From the NCBI GenBank assembly GCA_937883885.1, contig CAKZXL010000570.1:23001-87000 (forward strand): a DNA stretch of 64,000 bases, written 5' to 3'. Below the pieces are notes generated by a model, which worked only from the letters and a program-made list of their open reading frames with translations, was not told the DNA's origin and did no database searches. Position numbers and translations under genes: made by a program. This DNA is from an uncultured Aquincola sp. GTDB lineage: Bacteria > Pseudomonadota > Gammaproteobacteria > Burkholderiales > Burkholderiaceae. Below, piece after piece: positions 28,005 to 37,592 of this stretch (position 1 is its first letter; each line of letters opens with the position of its first letter).

Positions 28005-29651
28005 ATGAAGACCCGAGTCCTCCTCCTCGGCGGCCTGGTGGCTGCCGTCGTCCTCGCGCTGGCGGGGTATGCGTTGTATGCCAGCGGCATGCGGCGCGAC
28101 ATGTCCGCAGCCGACCCGGCGGCGACCGATGCGCCGACGCCGGCAGCGGCTGCGCTGGAACCCGTCCCGCAAGGCATCGCCGCAGGCGAAGAAGCCACGC
28201 GCCGCCACATCAAGTCGGGCCTCAAGGCCGGCGAAGTGGACCCCCTCACAGGCAAGAAGATCCTCTACTACCACGACCCGATGGTGCCGGGGAACAAGTT
28301 CGACAAGCCGGCCAAGTCGCCGTTCATGGACATGATGCTGGTGCCGGTCTACGCCGACGGCGAGGGCGCCGACGGCAGCAAGGTCACGGTCAGCCCACGT
28401 ATCCAGCAGAACCTGGGCGTGCGTACGGCTGAGGTCGTCGAGACGATGCTCGCGCCCCAGGTCGCCGCGGTCGGCAGCGTGGTGTGGAATGAACGCGACC
28501 AGGCGGTCGTGCAGGCACGGGCCACGGGCTTTGTCGAAAAGCTTCATGTACGAGCGACGTTGGACCGCGTGGCCGCGGGCCAGGCCCTGGCCGAGATCTA
28601 CGTGCCCGACTGGATCGCGGCGCAGGAGGAATTTCTTTCGGTGCGGCGCATGCAGGGCAGCGACCTGGCGCCGCTGGTCGACGGCGCGCGCCAGCGCATG
28701 CGTCAGGCTGGTATGAGCGATGCACAGGTCGCGCTCGTCGAAAGCAGCGGCAAGACGCAGCCCCGCATCACGCTGGCCGCGCCGATTGGCGGCATCGTCA
28801 CCGAGTTGATGGTGCGCGAGGGCACGACCGTGATGGCCGGTGCCACGCTGTTCCGCATCAACGGCACCCGCACCGTCTGGGCCCAGGCCGAAGTTCCAGA
28901 AAGCCAGGCGGCGCTGCTTCGTCCCGGCGCCAAGGTGCGGGCATTGTCCCCGGCCGTGCCCGGCAGCACATTCGACGGCAGGGTGCAGGCGCTGCTGCCC
29001 GAGGTCGACCCGACCACACGCACCCTGAAGGCGCGGCTCGAACTGGCCAATCCTGGCGGGCGGCTCGTGCCGGGCATGTTCGTGCAGATGCAGTTCGCCG
29101 ACATGCGCGCTGCCCGCTCGCTGGTCGTACCGACCGAGGCCGTGATCCAGACCGGAACACGAACCGTCGTGATGCTCGCCGAAGACAACGGACGTTTCCG
29201 CCCCGTCGACGTCGAGACCGGCATCGAGACCGGCGGCCAGACCGAGGTCCGGCGCGGGTTGCAGGCGGGGCAGCGGGTCGTCGTCTCGTCGCAGTTCCTG
29301 ATCGATTCGGAAGCCAGCCTGAAGGGCGTGGAAGCTCGCTTGAACAACGACCCCCCACCGCCCTCGGCGGAACGCCACACGGGTGAGGCCAAGGTCGAGT
29401 CGCTCGCCCGCGACGCCATCACCTTGTCGCACGGGCCGATCCCGTCGCTGAAATGGGGTCCGATGACGATGGACTTCAAGCCGCCCAAGGCCGGTGCGCC
29501 GCGCGGCGTGGCGGCGGGTGACAAGGTCGACTTCGAGTTCTTCATGGACGCCGAGGGCCTGCCGCAGATCACGCGAATGACGCTGGTCCCGCCGCCGCCG
29601 GTTTCGTCCGGTGCATCGCCGGCTGCCAAGGCCTCCGGGAGCAGGCCATGA
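28005..29651 (+). CDS. cusB: RND periplasmic adaptor CusB with N-terminal metal-binding and C-terminal CusF-like domains
   Basis: This 548-residue protein starts [20 protein letters not shown], chosen because AAGGA lies eight bases upstream; the ATG at 27999 overlapping the cusC stop is the alternative. After the anchor comes a heavy-metal-binding segment ([20 protein letters not shown] then [10 protein letters not shown]). The membrane-fusion core follows ([15 protein letters not shown], barrel-sandwich and beta-barrel parts). The last ~75 residues form a CusF-like domain with [10 protein letters not shown], retaining the Trp and Met residues used for Cu(I). So chaperone and adaptor are fused in one chain. 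It overlaps cusA by 4 bp. Confidence 0.88.
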   Translation: MKTRVLLLGGLVAAVVLALAGYALYASGMRRDMSAADPAATDAPTPAAAALEPVPQGIAAGEEATRRHIKSGLKAGEVDPLTGKKILYYHDPMVPGNKFDKPAKSPFMDMMLVPVYADGEGADGSKVTVSPRIQQNLGVRTAEVVETMLAPQVAAVGSVVWNERDQAVVQARATGFVEKLHVRATLDRVAAGQALAEIYVPDWIAAQEEFLSVRRMQGSDLAPLVDGARQRMRQAGMSDAQVALVESSGKTQPRITLAAPIGGIVTELMVREGTTVMAGATLFRINGTRTVWAQAEVPESQAALLRPGAKVRALSPAVPGSTFDGRVQALLPEVDPTTRTLKARLELANPGGRLVPGMFVQMQFADMRAARSLVVPTEAVIQTGTRTVVMLAEDNGRFRPVDVETGIETGGQTEVRRGLQAGQRVVVSSQFLIDSEASLKGVEARLNNDPPPPSAERHTGEAKVESLARDAITLSHGPIPSLKWGPMTMDFKPPKAGAPRGVAAGDKVDFEFFMDAEGLPQITRMTLVPPPPVSSGASPAAKASGSRP

Positions 29652-32600
29652 TCGCCCGGCTGATCCGCTGGTCGATCGCCAACCGCTTCCTGGTGCTGCT
29701 GGCCACGCTGATGATCAGCGCCTGGGGCGTGATCTCGGTGCTGCGCACGCCGCTGGACGCATTGCCCGACCTGTCCGACGTGCAGGTGATCATCCGCACG
29801 ACCTATCCGGGGCGGGCGCCGCGCATCGTCGAGAACCAGATCACCTACCCGCTGACCACGACGATGCTGTCGGTTCCGGGTGCGAAGACGGTGCGTGGTT
29901 ATTCGTTCTTCGGCGATAGCTTCGTCTACGTGCTGTTCGAGGACGGCACCGACCTGTACTGGGCGCGCTCGCGCGTGCTCGAGTACCTGAACCAGGTGCA
30001 GGCAAGGCTGCCGGCCAACGCCCGCGCGCAGCTCGGGCCCGATGCCACCGGGGTCGGATGGATCTACCAGTACGCGCTGGTCGACCGTACCGGTGCGCTC
30101 GACGTCTCGCAGCTGCGCGCGTTGCAGGACTGGTTCCTCAAGTTCGAGCTGAAGTCGGTGCCGAATGTCGCCGAGGTGGCCTCGGTCGGCGGCATGGTGC
30201 GCCAGTACCAGGTGCTGCTCGACCCCGACAAGTTGGCCGCCTACCGCATACCGCACACCCGGGTCGTCGACGCCATTCGCCGCGCCAACCAGGAAAGCGG
30301 CGGCTCGGTGCTCGAACTCGGCGAGGCCGAGTACATGGTGCGGGCTTCGGGCTACCTGCAGACACTCGACGACTTTCGCAAGGTGCCGCTGCTCAGCACC
30401 GACGCGGGCGTCTCGGTGCGCCTGGGCGACGTGGCGCGCATCCAGGTCGGCCCCGAGATGCGGCGCGGCATCGGCGAACTCGACGGCGAAGGCGAGGCCG
30501 CCGGCGGCGTGATCGTGATGCGCTCGGGCAAAAACGCTCTCGAGGCGATCGCCGCGGTCAAGGCCAAGCTGCAAGACCTGCAGGGCAGCCTGCCCCGGGG
30601 CGTGGAGATCGTGCCGGTGTACGACCGCTCCGGGCTGATCGAGCGCGCGGTCGAGAACCTCGGCCACAAGCTGCTCGAGGAGTTCCTCGTCGTCGCGGTC
30701 GTCTGCTTCATCTTCCTGTTCCACCTGCGTTCGGCCTTCGTCGCCATCGTCTCGCTGCCGCTGGGCATCCTGGCCGCTTTCATCGTGATGCGTTACCAGG
30801 GCGTCAACGCCAACATCATGTCGCTGGGCGGCATCGCGATCGCGATCGGCGCGATGGTCGACGCGGCGGTGGTGATGATCGAGAACGCGCACAAGCACCT
30901 CGAACGTTGGGGGCACGACCACCCGGGAGAGACGTTGCAGGGCGAGTCGCGCTGGCGCGTGATCGGCGACGCGGCGGCCGAGGTCGGGCCGGCGCTGTTC
31001 TTCTCACTGCTCATCATCACGCTCAGCTTCATCCCGGTGTTTACGCTCGAAGCGCAGGAGGGGCGGTTGTTCTCGCCGCTGGCCTTCACCAAAACCTATG
31101 CGATGGCGGCGGCGGCCGGGCTGTCGGCCACGCTGATCCCGGTGCTGATGGGCTACCTGATCCGCGGGCGCATCCCGGACGAGAAGACGAACCCGCTGAA
31201 TCGCTTCCTGATCGCCGTGTACCGGCCGTTGCTGAACGGGGTGCTCAAGATGCCGAAGCTGACGCTGGCCGCGGCCGCCCTCGTGCTGGTGGCGAGCCTG
31301 TGGCCGCTGCAGCACATCGGCGGCGAGTTCATGCCGCGCCTGGACGAAGGCGACCTTCTCTACATGCCGTCGGCGCTGCCCGGGTTGTCGGCCGGCAAGG
31401 CGGGCGAGCTGCTGCAGCAGACCGATCGGCTGATCCGGACCGTGCCCGAAGTGGCCAGCGTCTACGGCAAGGCCGGGCGGGCGGAGACGGCGACCGACCC
31501 GGCGCCGCTGGAGATGTTCGAGACGACGATCCAGTTCAAGCCGCGCGAGCAGTGGCGTCCGGGCATGACGCAGGACAAGCTGGTCGAGGAACTCGACCGC
31601 ATCGTCAAGGTGCCGGGTCTGGCCAACATCTGGGTGCCGCCTATCCGCAACCGCATCGACATGCTGGCCACCGGCATCAAGAGCCCGGTCGGGGTCAAGG
31701 TGGCCGGCACGGACCTGGCCACGATCGACCGCGTCACCGGCGAGATCGAGAAGGTGCTGAAGGATGTGCCGGGCGTCAGCAGCGCACTCGCCGAGCGGCT
31801 CACCGGCGGGCGCTACGTCGACGTGACGATCGACCGCGACGCTGCCGCGCGCTACGGCATGAACATCGCCGACGTGCAGTCGGTGATCGCTTCGGCTGTC
31901 GGCGGCGACACCATCGGCGAGACGGTCGAGGGTCTGCAGCGATTCCCGATCAACCTGCGCTATCCACGCGAGATCCGCGACTCGCTGGAGAAGCTTCGCA
32001 AGCTGCCCGTCGTCACCGAGCGCGGCGCGCGGCTGGTGCTGTCCGACGTCGCCGAGATCCGCATCACCGACGGCCCGCCGATGCTGCGCAGCGAGAACGC
32101 GCGGCTGTCGGGCTGGGTCTACGTGGACATCCGCGGGCGCGACCTGCGCTCGGCGGTGCTCGATATGCAGCGCGTCGTCGCCGAGAAGGTGGCCTTGCCG
32201 CCGGGCTACTCGATCTCGTGGTCGGGGCAGTTCGAATTCCTCGAGCGCGCCACCGCCAAGCTCAAGGTGGTGGTGCCGTTCACGCTGCTGATCATCTTCG
32301 TGCTGCTGTACCTGACCTTCAAGCGCTTCGACGAAGCGCTTTTGATCATGGCGACCTTGCCGTTCGCGCTGGTGGGCGGCGTCTGGCTGCTCTGGCTGCT
32401 GAGCTACAACCTGTCGGTCGCGGGCGCGGTGGGCTTCATCGCGCTGGCCGGCGTGGCCGCCGAGTTCGGCGTCATCATGCTGCTGTACCTGAAGCAGGCC
32501 TGGGACGAACGCATCGCCGCTGGGACAATCTCCAACGAGGACCTGCTCGAGGCGATACGCGAAGGTGCAGTGCTGCGTGTGCGGCCCAAAGCGATGACGG

Positions 32601-32818
32601 TGGCGGTGATCCTGGCCGGCCTGTTCCCGATCATGTGGGGGACCGGCACGGGCTCGGAGGTGATGCAGCGCATCGCCGCACCGATGGTCGGCGGCATGAT
32701 CACCGCGCCGCTGCTGTCGATGTTCGTGATCCCGGCGGCGTACCTGCTGATGCGGCGCCAGCGCGAGCCGAAGGCCGCGAGGGGAGGTTGGTGGAGGCGA
32801 GCCGATGCCGTGGCCTGA
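29648..32818 (+). CDS. cusA: Heavy-metal RND pump CusA (Cu(I)/Ag(I) type)
   Basis: This 1056-residue inner-membrane RND transporter starts [20 protein letters not shown]. The HME-RND signature [19 protein letters not shown] in TM4 carries the proton-relay Asp. Copper-type Met residues of E. coli CusA are conserved: [19 protein letters not shown] and [12 protein letters not shown], which favours Cu/Ag over Zn/Co substrates. Twelve hydrophobic helices and two large periplasmic loops are present, and the length is normal. It is translationally coupled to cusB (ATGA). A membrane protein gene follows after 12 bp. Confidence 0.92.
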   Translation: MIARLIRWSIANRFLVLLATLMISAWGVISVLRTPLDALPDLSDVQVIIRTTYPGRAPRIVENQITYPLTTTMLSVPGAKTVRGYSFFGDSFVYVLFEDGTDLYWARSRVLEYLNQVQARLPANARAQLGPDATGVGWIYQYALVDRTGALDVSQLRALQDWFLKFELKSVPNVAEVASVGGMVRQYQVLLDPDKLAAYRIPHTRVVDAIRRANQESGGSVLELGEAEYMVRASGYLQTLDDFRKVPLLSTDAGVSVRLGDVARIQVGPEMRRGIGELDGEGEAAGGVIVMRSGKNALEAIAAVKAKLQDLQGSLPRGVEIVPVYDRSGLIERAVENLGHKLLEEFLVVAVVCFIFLFHLRSAFVAIVSLPLGILAAFIVMRYQGVNANIMSLGGIAIAIGAMVDAAVVMIENAHKHLERWGHDHPGETLQGESRWRVIGDAAAEVGPALFFSLLIITLSFIPVFTLEAQEGRLFSPLAFTKTYAMAAAAGLSATLIPVLMGYLIRGRIPDEKTNPLNRFLIAVYRPLLNGVLKMPKLTLAAAALVLVASLWPLQHIGGEFMPRLDEGDLLYMPSALPGLSAGKAGELLQQTDRLIRTVPEVASVYGKAGRAETATDPAPLEMFETTIQFKPREQWRPGMTQDKLVEELDRIVKVPGLANIWVPPIRNRIDMLATGIKSPVGVKVAGTDLATIDRVTGEIEKVLKDVPGVSSALAERLTGGRYVDVTIDRDAAARYGMNIADVQSVIASAVGGDTIGETVEGLQRFPINLRYPREIRDSLEKLRKLPVVTERGARLVLSDVAEIRITDGPPMLRSENARLSGWVYVDIRGRDLRSAVLDMQRVVAEKVALPPGYSISWSGQFEFLERATAKLKVVVPFTLLIIFVLLYLTFKRFDEALLIMATLPFALVGGVWLLWLLSYNLSVAGAVGFIALAGVAAEFGVIMLLYLKQAWDERIAAGTISNEDLLEAIREGAVLRVRPKAMTVAVILAGLFPIMWGTGTGSEVMQRIAAPMVGGMITAPLLSMFVIPAAYLLMRRQREPKAARGGWWRRADAVA

Positions 32819-32830
32819 GTCGCGTGTGGC

Positions 32831-33358
32831 ATGTCTGCTGCAGCCACGTGGCTGCCGGCGGTTGCCGCGGTCGCCGCGGGACTGGCGTGGCTCGACTGTC
32901 TCCTGCTCGGCGGCGCCGGCCTGCTGGCGGTCTTCGCCTTCCGCCAGGGCATGCAGCGGCACGCGCCCTGGCAGGGCTGGCGGGCGGCGCTGCGCTGCAT
33001 CACGGCTGGGGTGGCGATGATGCTGGCCGCGCTCGGGCTGCTGCTGACCGTCGTCGGCGTGGTCGCCGGCTGGTGGCAACCTGGTGGCGTGCACCGGGGC
33101 AGCGCCGGCTTGCTGTTGCTGGCGATCGCCGCGCTCCTCGTCCTGTTCAGGCTAGAGCAGCCTCGGGGCGACGGGCAATGGCGCGCGGGCGTCACGGCGT
33201 CTCTCGCCACTGCCGCGGCATGGGTCGCGGCGGATCATGGACTGCCGTACGCGGCTTGCGCATTCGCCGCGGGGGTCGCGCTCTGGCTCGTGCGGGATGG
33301 CTGGCGACTTTCGCATGTCCTGGCGGTCGAGTTGATGAACGCCGATGGACGGCGCTGA
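32831..33358 (+). CDS. Small four-helix membrane protein linked to cytochrome c
   Basis: This 175-residue integral membrane protein has about five hydrophobic segments. Landmarks shared with the paralogue at 62939-63478 are GLAWLDCLLL, APWQGWRAALRC and LLLAIAALLVL. A conserved Cys in each of DCLLL and ALRC could bind metal or heme. It follows cusA by 12 bp and precedes a cytochrome c gene by 45 bp; the same two-gene order recurs at the far right of the window, so the pair acts as a unit. Function unknown. Confidence 0.65.
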   Translation: MSAAATWLPAVAAVAAGLAWLDCLLLGGAGLLAVFAFRQGMQRHAPWQGWRAALRCITAGVAMMLAALGLLLTVVGVVAGWWQPGGVHRGSAGLLLLAIAALLVLFRLEQPRGDGQWRAGVTASLATAAAWVAADHGLPYAACAFAAGVALWLVRDGWRLSHVLAVELMNADGRR

Positions 33359-33403
33359 GCGTGCACGGCTGCTGCGGCCGGACCGCGCGAGAGGAGCGAC
33401 AAG

Positions 33404-33880
33404 ATGAAGTGGCGCAAGACATCGGTGATGGTCGGTATCGTTGTCGTAGGCGTGCTCATCGCGCTGGCCGTGCTGAAACCACGCTTGGACCGAGGCTCGG
33501 GCCGCCTTCTGCGACCCGACGACGCCCAGCTGGTGGCGCAGGGTCGGCAGGTCTACGCCGCGCGCTGTGCCGCCTGCCATGGCCAGCGCCTGGAGGGCCA
33601 GCCGAACTGGCGCAGCCCGGGGCCGGACGGGCGCTTCCCCGCGCCGCCGCACGACGCCAGCGGCCACACCTGGCACCACACGGACGACCTGCCGTTTCGG
33701 ATCACCAAGTTCGGCGTCGCGAAGGCGGCCAAGCTGAAGGACCACCCGTCGGCGATGCCCGCGTTCGAGGGCCAGTTGAGCGACCAGGAAATCGTCGCGA
33801 CGCTCTCCTGGATCAAGTCGCAATGGCCGCCGCAGATCCGTGCGCGGCACGATCGCATGAACGAGCCGGCGCAGCCGTGA
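33404..33880 (+). CDS. Membrane-anchored monoheme cytochrome c
   Basis: This 158-residue protein has an uncleaved-looking N-terminal anchor (VMVGIVVVGVLIALAVL) and one heme site, CAACH near residues 55-59. Distinctive features are EGQPNWR, PAPPHDASGHTWHH and AMPAF, the Met of which may be the axial heme ligand. It should be periplasmic and face the respiratory chain. It is strongly similar along its length to the cytochrome at 63498-63977. Its coupling to the preceding membrane protein suggests electron transfer linked to copper, possibly for Cu(I) oxidation. That role is inference. Confidence 0.78.
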   Translation: MKWRKTSVMVGIVVVGVLIALAVLKPRLDRGSGRLLRPDDAQLVAQGRQVYAARCAACHGQRLEGQPNWRSPGPDGRFPAPPHDASGHTWHHTDDLPFRITKFGVAKAAKLKDHPSAMPAFEGQLSDQEIVATLSWIKSQWPPQIRARHDRMNEPAQP

Positions 33881-33969
33881 TCGCCAGCAAGCTTGAGCCG
33901 GGCCGACCACCTGCGCTATCCTGACGGACGGCGTCGGAACCTTTTTCGGATGCCCGGCCACCAAACACC

Positions 33970-34404
33970 GTGTCGACCTTGCGCAACCTCAACCGTTTCA
34001 TCGCCCGCCTGCTGATCGGCGTGCTGGTGTTCGCGCAAGTGGCCGTGGCCGCCTACGCTTGTCCGGCAATGTCCACCGGTTCGGTGAGCGGCGAGCCCGG
34101 GCATTCCGCGCCGATGGGTATGGGTCAGGGAATCGCCTCGGCAATGGGCGTCGGCGGCATGCCCGACGGGGCGCGCGTCGATCCATCCCAGCCGAATCTC
34201 TGCGCCGCGCATTGCCAGACCGGCCAGCAGAACGCCGACGGCAGGCCGGCGCCGACGGTGCCGCCGGCGCTGCTCGCGAGTCTGTACCCTGTCGTGCCCG
34301 CGGCTCCACGCACGCAGCTGGCACTGGCGCGTGCCGCGGTCGACGATCCGCCGCCGGCGGCGAGTCCGCCGCTGGCGATCCTGCATTGCTGCTTCCGCAT
34401 TTGA
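33970..34404 (+). CDS. Small secreted Cys/His protein, paralogue of 26132-26554
   Basis: This 144-residue protein starts with GTG (MSTLRNLNRFIARLLIGVLV) and has a signal peptide ending AAYACPA. The centre reads QPNLCAAHCQTGQQ and the end ILHCCF, matching the layout of the protein before cusC (AYACP, PNLC-x2-HC, ILHC). Between them are Met/Gly-rich residues (MGMGQGIASAMGVGGM). Periplasmic metal binding is plausible. It opens the gene run that continues with the PII-NG gene 140 bp downstream; that gap is a GC-rich stretch with GGGCCGGC direct repeats. Confidence 0.58.
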   Translation: MSTLRNLNRFIARLLIGVLVFAQVAVAAYACPAMSTGSVSGEPGHSAPMGMGQGIASAMGVGGMPDGARVDPSQPNLCAAHCQTGQQNADGRPAPTVPPALLASLYPVVPAAPRTQLALARAAVDDPPPAASPPLAILHCCFRI

Positions 34405-34544
34405 CCTCTCGCTGCGTCGCGTGCTGACCGCCTGACCGCTCGGGCGGGCCGGCACTCGGCGGGCCGGCACGCGCTCGCACGTCCGCAGCGCGCACCGGCC
34501 CGAACGGCCCGCCCAGCGGGCCGCCGCAAGTTCGAGAGGCTTCC

Positions 34545-34937
34545 ATGGCATTCAAGTACGTCATCGCCATCCTCCAGCCCGAGGTCATCGCGGCGCTGGA
34601 GGCGCAGCTGTCCCGGGTCGGCGTCGGCGGCATCACGCTGACCCGCGTCAAGAGCTTCGGCGACTACAAGAACTTCTTTTCCCGCGACTGGGCCACCGAT
34701 CACACCAAGGCGGAACTGTTCGTCGACGAAGCCCGCGTCGGCGCGCTGCTCGACGTGCTGCGGGAGGTCACGAACTCGGCGGCGCCGGGCGTGGTGGCCG
34801 TGCTTCCGGTCGATAGCTTCCATCACCTGCATGCCGGCTCCGATGCAGCGGCCCCGTCCGCAACCGGTTCGATCCACGAGCCGACCCGCGAGGTCGGAAC
34901 ATCCGGTCATTCAACTTCCGAAGGACCCACGACATGA
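34545..34937 (+). CDS. PII-like signalling protein (PII-NG group)
   Basis: This 130-residue protein starts MAFKYVIAILQPEVIAALEA. The first ~95 residues match the PII (GlnB-type) ferredoxin-like fold: ILQPEVIAALEAQLSRVGVG, GGITLTRVKSFG and later KAELFVDEARVGALLDVL. The T-loop region (DYKNFFSRDWATDHT) lacks the uridylylated Tyr context, and a His-containing tail (SFHHLHAG) is added. PII-NG proteins are a PII subgroup found near heavy-metal RND pumps, which fits the CusCBA context. It may sense nucleotides or metal. It overlaps the DUF2933 gene by 4 bp. Confidence 0.7.
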   Translation: MAFKYVIAILQPEVIAALEAQLSRVGVGGITLTRVKSFGDYKNFFSRDWATDHTKAELFVDEARVGALLDVLREVTNSAAPGVVAVLPVDSFHHLHAGSDAAAPSATGSIHEPTREVGTSGHSTSEGPTT

Positions 34938-35197
34938 ACTGCAATCTCAAGACCATGGCCAAGGTCGCCGCCGGGCTCGGCGCGATCCTCGCGGTCGTGT
35001 ACTTCACAGTGCCCGCCGCCCAGGCGTTCGTATGGGCCAGCGCGCCGATCCTGCTGTCGCTCATTTGCCCCGTGATGATGCTCGGGATGATGTTCACGAT
35101 GCGCGGCCACACCGGCGCGGCCGCCGATCGAGCCACGAAGCCGGGCGACGCCGGAGCGCCGGTCGAGGCTGACGATGCCGCGCCTGCGAAGTCGTAG
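34934..35197 (+). CDS. DUF2933-like small membrane protein
   Basis: This 87-residue protein starts MNCNLKTMAKVAAGLGAILA. Two hydrophobic segments (VAAGLGAILAVVYF and ILLSLICPVMMLGMMF) carry the CPxM element seen in the other DUF2933 protein at 19439-19702 (ACPLM). The tail is polar and lacks the His-rich run of its paralogue. ATGA overlap ties it to the PII-NG gene, and it overlaps the cytochrome gene by 23 bp. It likely acts at the inner membrane in copper handling. Confidence 0.65.
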   Translation: MNCNLKTMAKVAAGLGAILAVVYFTVPAAQAFVWASAPILLSLICPVMMLGMMFTMRGHTGAAADRATKPGDAGAPVEADDAAPAKS

Positions 35198-35876
35198 CGC
35201 GTCGCCCGTTGCACGCCGTCACCGGGTGCTGGCGGGCATGCTGGCGTGTCTCGCACTCGGCACGACGGCCCATGCCGCGGGCGATATCGAGCGCGGTGCC
35301 GCCGCATCCCGCAACTGCCTGGCCTGCCATTCCTTCGCGCCGGGGCAGCACATGACCGGCCCGAGCCTGGCAGGCCTGTGGGGCCGGCGTGCCGGCACGG
35401 CGACGGGCTTTGCGCGCTACTCCGAGGCCCTGACGAAGTCCGGGATCCTCTGGGACGGGCGCTCGCTCGACGCCTGGCTGCGCAACCCCGCGGCGCTCGT
35501 GCCCGGCAACACGATGTCGTTCCGCGGCATCGCCGATGCCGGCACGCGCGCCGACCTGTTGGCCTATCTGCAAGCGGTGTCCGCCGGACGGGTGCCCGCC
35601 CCGGGCCCCAGACTGCCTGACCTGAAGCTGGCCGAAGCGGCGCGGGTGGTTACCGCGGTGCGCTACTGCGGGGACACCTATCGCGTCACGACCGGAGACG
35701 GCCACACCCGTCTGTGGTGGGAGTTCAATCTTCGGTTCAAGACCGATGGCGGCAAGCATGGGCCGGCGGCAGACAAGCCGGTGCTCGTCGGCAACGGCAT
35801 GCAGGGCGACCGCGGTGCGATCGTGTTCTCGCGACCCGAAGAGATATCGGCCTTCGTGAAGCGGGCATGCGAATGA
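35175..35876 (+). CDS. Secreted cytochrome c with C-terminal extension
   Basis: This 233-residue protein starts MPRLRSRSASPVARRHRVLA, with a signal peptide ending TTAHAAG. The heme site CLACH lies near residues 48-52, with TGPSLAGLWGRRAG and the Met region VPGNTMSFRG giving a standard class I cytochrome (about 35-140). About 90 further residues (VVTAVRYCGDTYRVTTGDG and beyond) form an unrecognised domain with a Cys. It overlaps DUF2933 upstream and the TlpA gene downstream, so it is inside a polycistron. Confidence 0.78.
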   Translation: MPRLRSRSASPVARRHRVLAGMLACLALGTTAHAAGDIERGAAASRNCLACHSFAPGQHMTGPSLAGLWGRRAGTATGFARYSEALTKSGILWDGRSLDAWLRNPAALVPGNTMSFRGIADAGTRADLLAYLQAVSAGRVPAPGPRLPDLKLAEAARVVTAVRYCGDTYRVTTGDGHTRLWWEFNLRFKTDGGKHGPAADKPVLVGNGMQGDRGAIVFSRPEEISAFVKRACE

Positions 35877-36478
35877 GTCCGGCCATCAACGATCAACCAC
35901 CCGGCGAGTCGGCCCATCCCGGGCGCAGAGCTCTGCTGGCCGGGGCCGGCGTTGCTGCACTCTTCGCCGGCACCGCCCTCTATCGCCGCTGGAGCGCGGC
36001 TGATCGCCTCGAGGCCGGTATCACGCTGCACGCGCAACCACAGGCGATGCCGGCGCTGGCATTCAGCGACGGTCAAGGCCGCCTCACGGGTCTCGCAGAC
36101 TTCAGCGGCCGGGTGGTGTTGCTCAACATCTGGGCCACCTGGTGCGCACCATGCCGCGAAGAGATGCCCACGCTGGACCGCTTGCAGGCCGCACTCGGCG
36201 GGCCGGGTTTCGAGGTGGTGGCGTTGTCCATCGACAGCGGGCTTGCGGTCGTGCAGGCCTTCTTCAAGCAGATCGGCATCCGCCACCTGCATCCCTACCT
36301 CGATGCACAACAGCATGCAATGAGCCTCGGCACGACCGGCGTTCCCCTCACCCTGCTGATCGACGGCCAGGGCCGTGAACTCGGACGCAAGCTCGGACCG
36401 GCGAAGTGGGACGCCCCGGCGGTCATCGAATTGATCCGCGGTCATCTGCCCGGGCCGGGACAGCGACGGAGCCAATGA
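35873..36478 (+). CDS. TlpA-like membrane-anchored thiol-disulfide reductase
   Basis: This 201-residue protein starts MSPAINDQPPGESAHPGRRA at an ATGA overlap with the cytochrome stop; an ATG six bases earlier is possible. A signal/anchor (LLAGAGVAALFAGTALY) precedes a thioredoxin domain with WATWCAPCREEMPTLDRL and the cis-Pro TTGVPLTLLID. TlpA-type proteins reduce cysteines of cytochromes, SCO and CuA sites. Position directly before PCu(A)C and SCO genes fits a role in keeping copper-site cysteines reduced. Confidence 0.83.
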   Translation: MSPAINDQPPGESAHPGRRALLAGAGVAALFAGTALYRRWSAADRLEAGITLHAQPQAMPALAFSDGQGRLTGLADFSGRVVLLNIWATWCAPCREEMPTLDRLQAALGGPGFEVVALSIDSGLAVVQAFFKQIGIRHLHPYLDAQQHAMSLGTTGVPLTLLIDGQGRELGRKLGPAKWDAPAVIELIRGHLPGPGQRRSQ

Positions 36479-36942
36479 CCATGACCCTCAAACCTCAGCG
36501 CCTGTGCAGCGTCGCGTTGGTGAGCCTCACGCTGGTCGGCCGCGCGGTGCTGGCCGCGGGCGCCGACGATGTCACCGTCACCCGCGCCTGGGCGCGCGCC
36601 ACGGTACCGGGGCAACCGGTGGCGGCGGCCTACCTCGACGTCTCGAGCGCGCAGGGTGCCGTGCTCACCGGAGTGCGCAGCGACGCGGCTGGCGCGGTGC
36701 AGATGCACTCGATGCGCGACGACCGCGGCGTGATGCGCATGCGCGAGCTCGGGCGGATCGAGCTGCCCGCAGGGCAGACCGTGCGGCTGGCACCGTCGGG
36801 GTCGCATCTCATGCTGCTCGACCTGAAACGGCCGCTTCGCATCGGTGACCGCATTGCGCTGGACCTGACGGTGGTCGACATGGCTGGCCGATCGCGCATC
36901 GTCCACACTTTCGCACCCGTGCGCGCGGAGCCTCTGCCGTGA
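36475..36942 (+). CDS. Periplasmic copper chaperone PCu(A)C
   Basis: This 155-residue protein starts at ATGACC overlapping the TlpA stop (ATG at 36481 is equally possible). The signal peptide ends near GRAVLAAG. The copper site H(M)X10MX21HXM is present: MHSMRDDRGVMRMRELG and later SGSHLMLLDL. PCu(A)C proteins carry Cu(I) to SCO proteins and the CuA site of cytochrome oxidase, or scavenge periplasmic copper. It is followed by the SCO gene through a GTGA overlap, matching the usual partnership. Confidence 0.87.
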   Translation: MTMTLKPQRLCSVALVSLTLVGRAVLAAGADDVTVTRAWARATVPGQPVAAAYLDVSSAQGAVLTGVRSDAAGAVQMHSMRDDRGVMRMRELGRIELPAGQTVRLAPSGSHLMLLDLKRPLRIGDRIALDLTVVDMAGRSRIVHTFAPVRAEPLP

Positions 36943-37544
36943 ACGCGACTTCGACCGCCCGATGCCTCGCGCTCGCTGCGACGTGTGCGGCCCTGGGCGC
37001 CTGTGGCGATCGCAACGCGAGTGCGCCGCCGGTGTCCCCCTTCCACGCGATCGACATCACCGGGGTAGCCTGGGGACGCGAATTTCACCTCAGCGACCAC
37101 CTCGGCCGGCCGCGCAGCCTGGCCGACTTCAAAGGCCAGGTGGTGATGATCTTCTTCGGCTACACGCATTGCCCCGACATGTGCCCGACCACCCTGGCGC
37201 AGATGGTGCAGCTGCGCGCCAGGCTGGGTCGGGGCGCCCCGCGCGTGCAGGGCCTGTTCGTCACGGTCGATCCGAAGCGCGACACGCCGGCCGTGCTCGC
37301 GCAATACGTGCCGGCATTCGATGCGAGTTTCCTCGGTCTGTACGCCGACGAGAAGACGACGGCTGAAGTTGCCCGCGACTTCAAGATCTTCTTCAGCCCG
37401 CGGAAACCGGACCCGCAGGGCCACTACACGGTTGACCACAGCGGCGGCGTGTTCGTCTTCGATTCGCAGGGTGAACTGCGGCTGATGCTGCGCCCGGGAT
37501 CCACCGTCGACGAGATGGCCGCCGACGTCAGACGGCTGCTGTGA
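36939..37544 (+). CDS. SCO1/SenC copper-insertion protein (lipoprotein)
   Basis: This 201-residue protein begins at GTG 36939 overlapping the previous stop. The lipobox is LGAC near residue 22. The thioredoxin-like SCO domain has FGYTHCPDMCPTTLAQM, with the copper-binding CPDMC, and the third ligand His in HYTVDHSGGVFVFD. It hands copper to cytochrome oxidase CuA or acts as a redox/copper sensor. Within this operon it probably works with PCu(A)C and TlpA. Confidence 0.88.
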   Translation: MNATSTARCLALAATCAALGACGDRNASAPPVSPFHAIDITGVAWGREFHLSDHLGRPRSLADFKGQVVMIFFGYTHCPDMCPTTLAQMVQLRARLGRGAPRVQGLFVTVDPKRDTPAVLAQYVPAFDASFLGLYADEKTTAEVARDFKIFFSPRKPDPQGHYTVDHSGGVFVFDSQGELRLMLRPGSTVDEMAADVRRLL

Positions 37545-37592
37545 GCGAAGAACCGAATGCAAGCCTCCCGTTTTCCAACCCGAAGGACCAAG

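Noticed and set aside
31004..33094. A 696-codon leftward frame antisense to cusA
   Set aside because: His/Arg/Gln-rich low-complexity translation typical of antisense frames in high-GC genes, with no ribosome-binding site.
30058..33924. A 1288-codon open frame overlapping cusA in another frame
   Set aside because: Arg/Gly/Ala-rich translation with no domains; it is a high-GC shadow of cusA, whose own frame has complete RND motifs.
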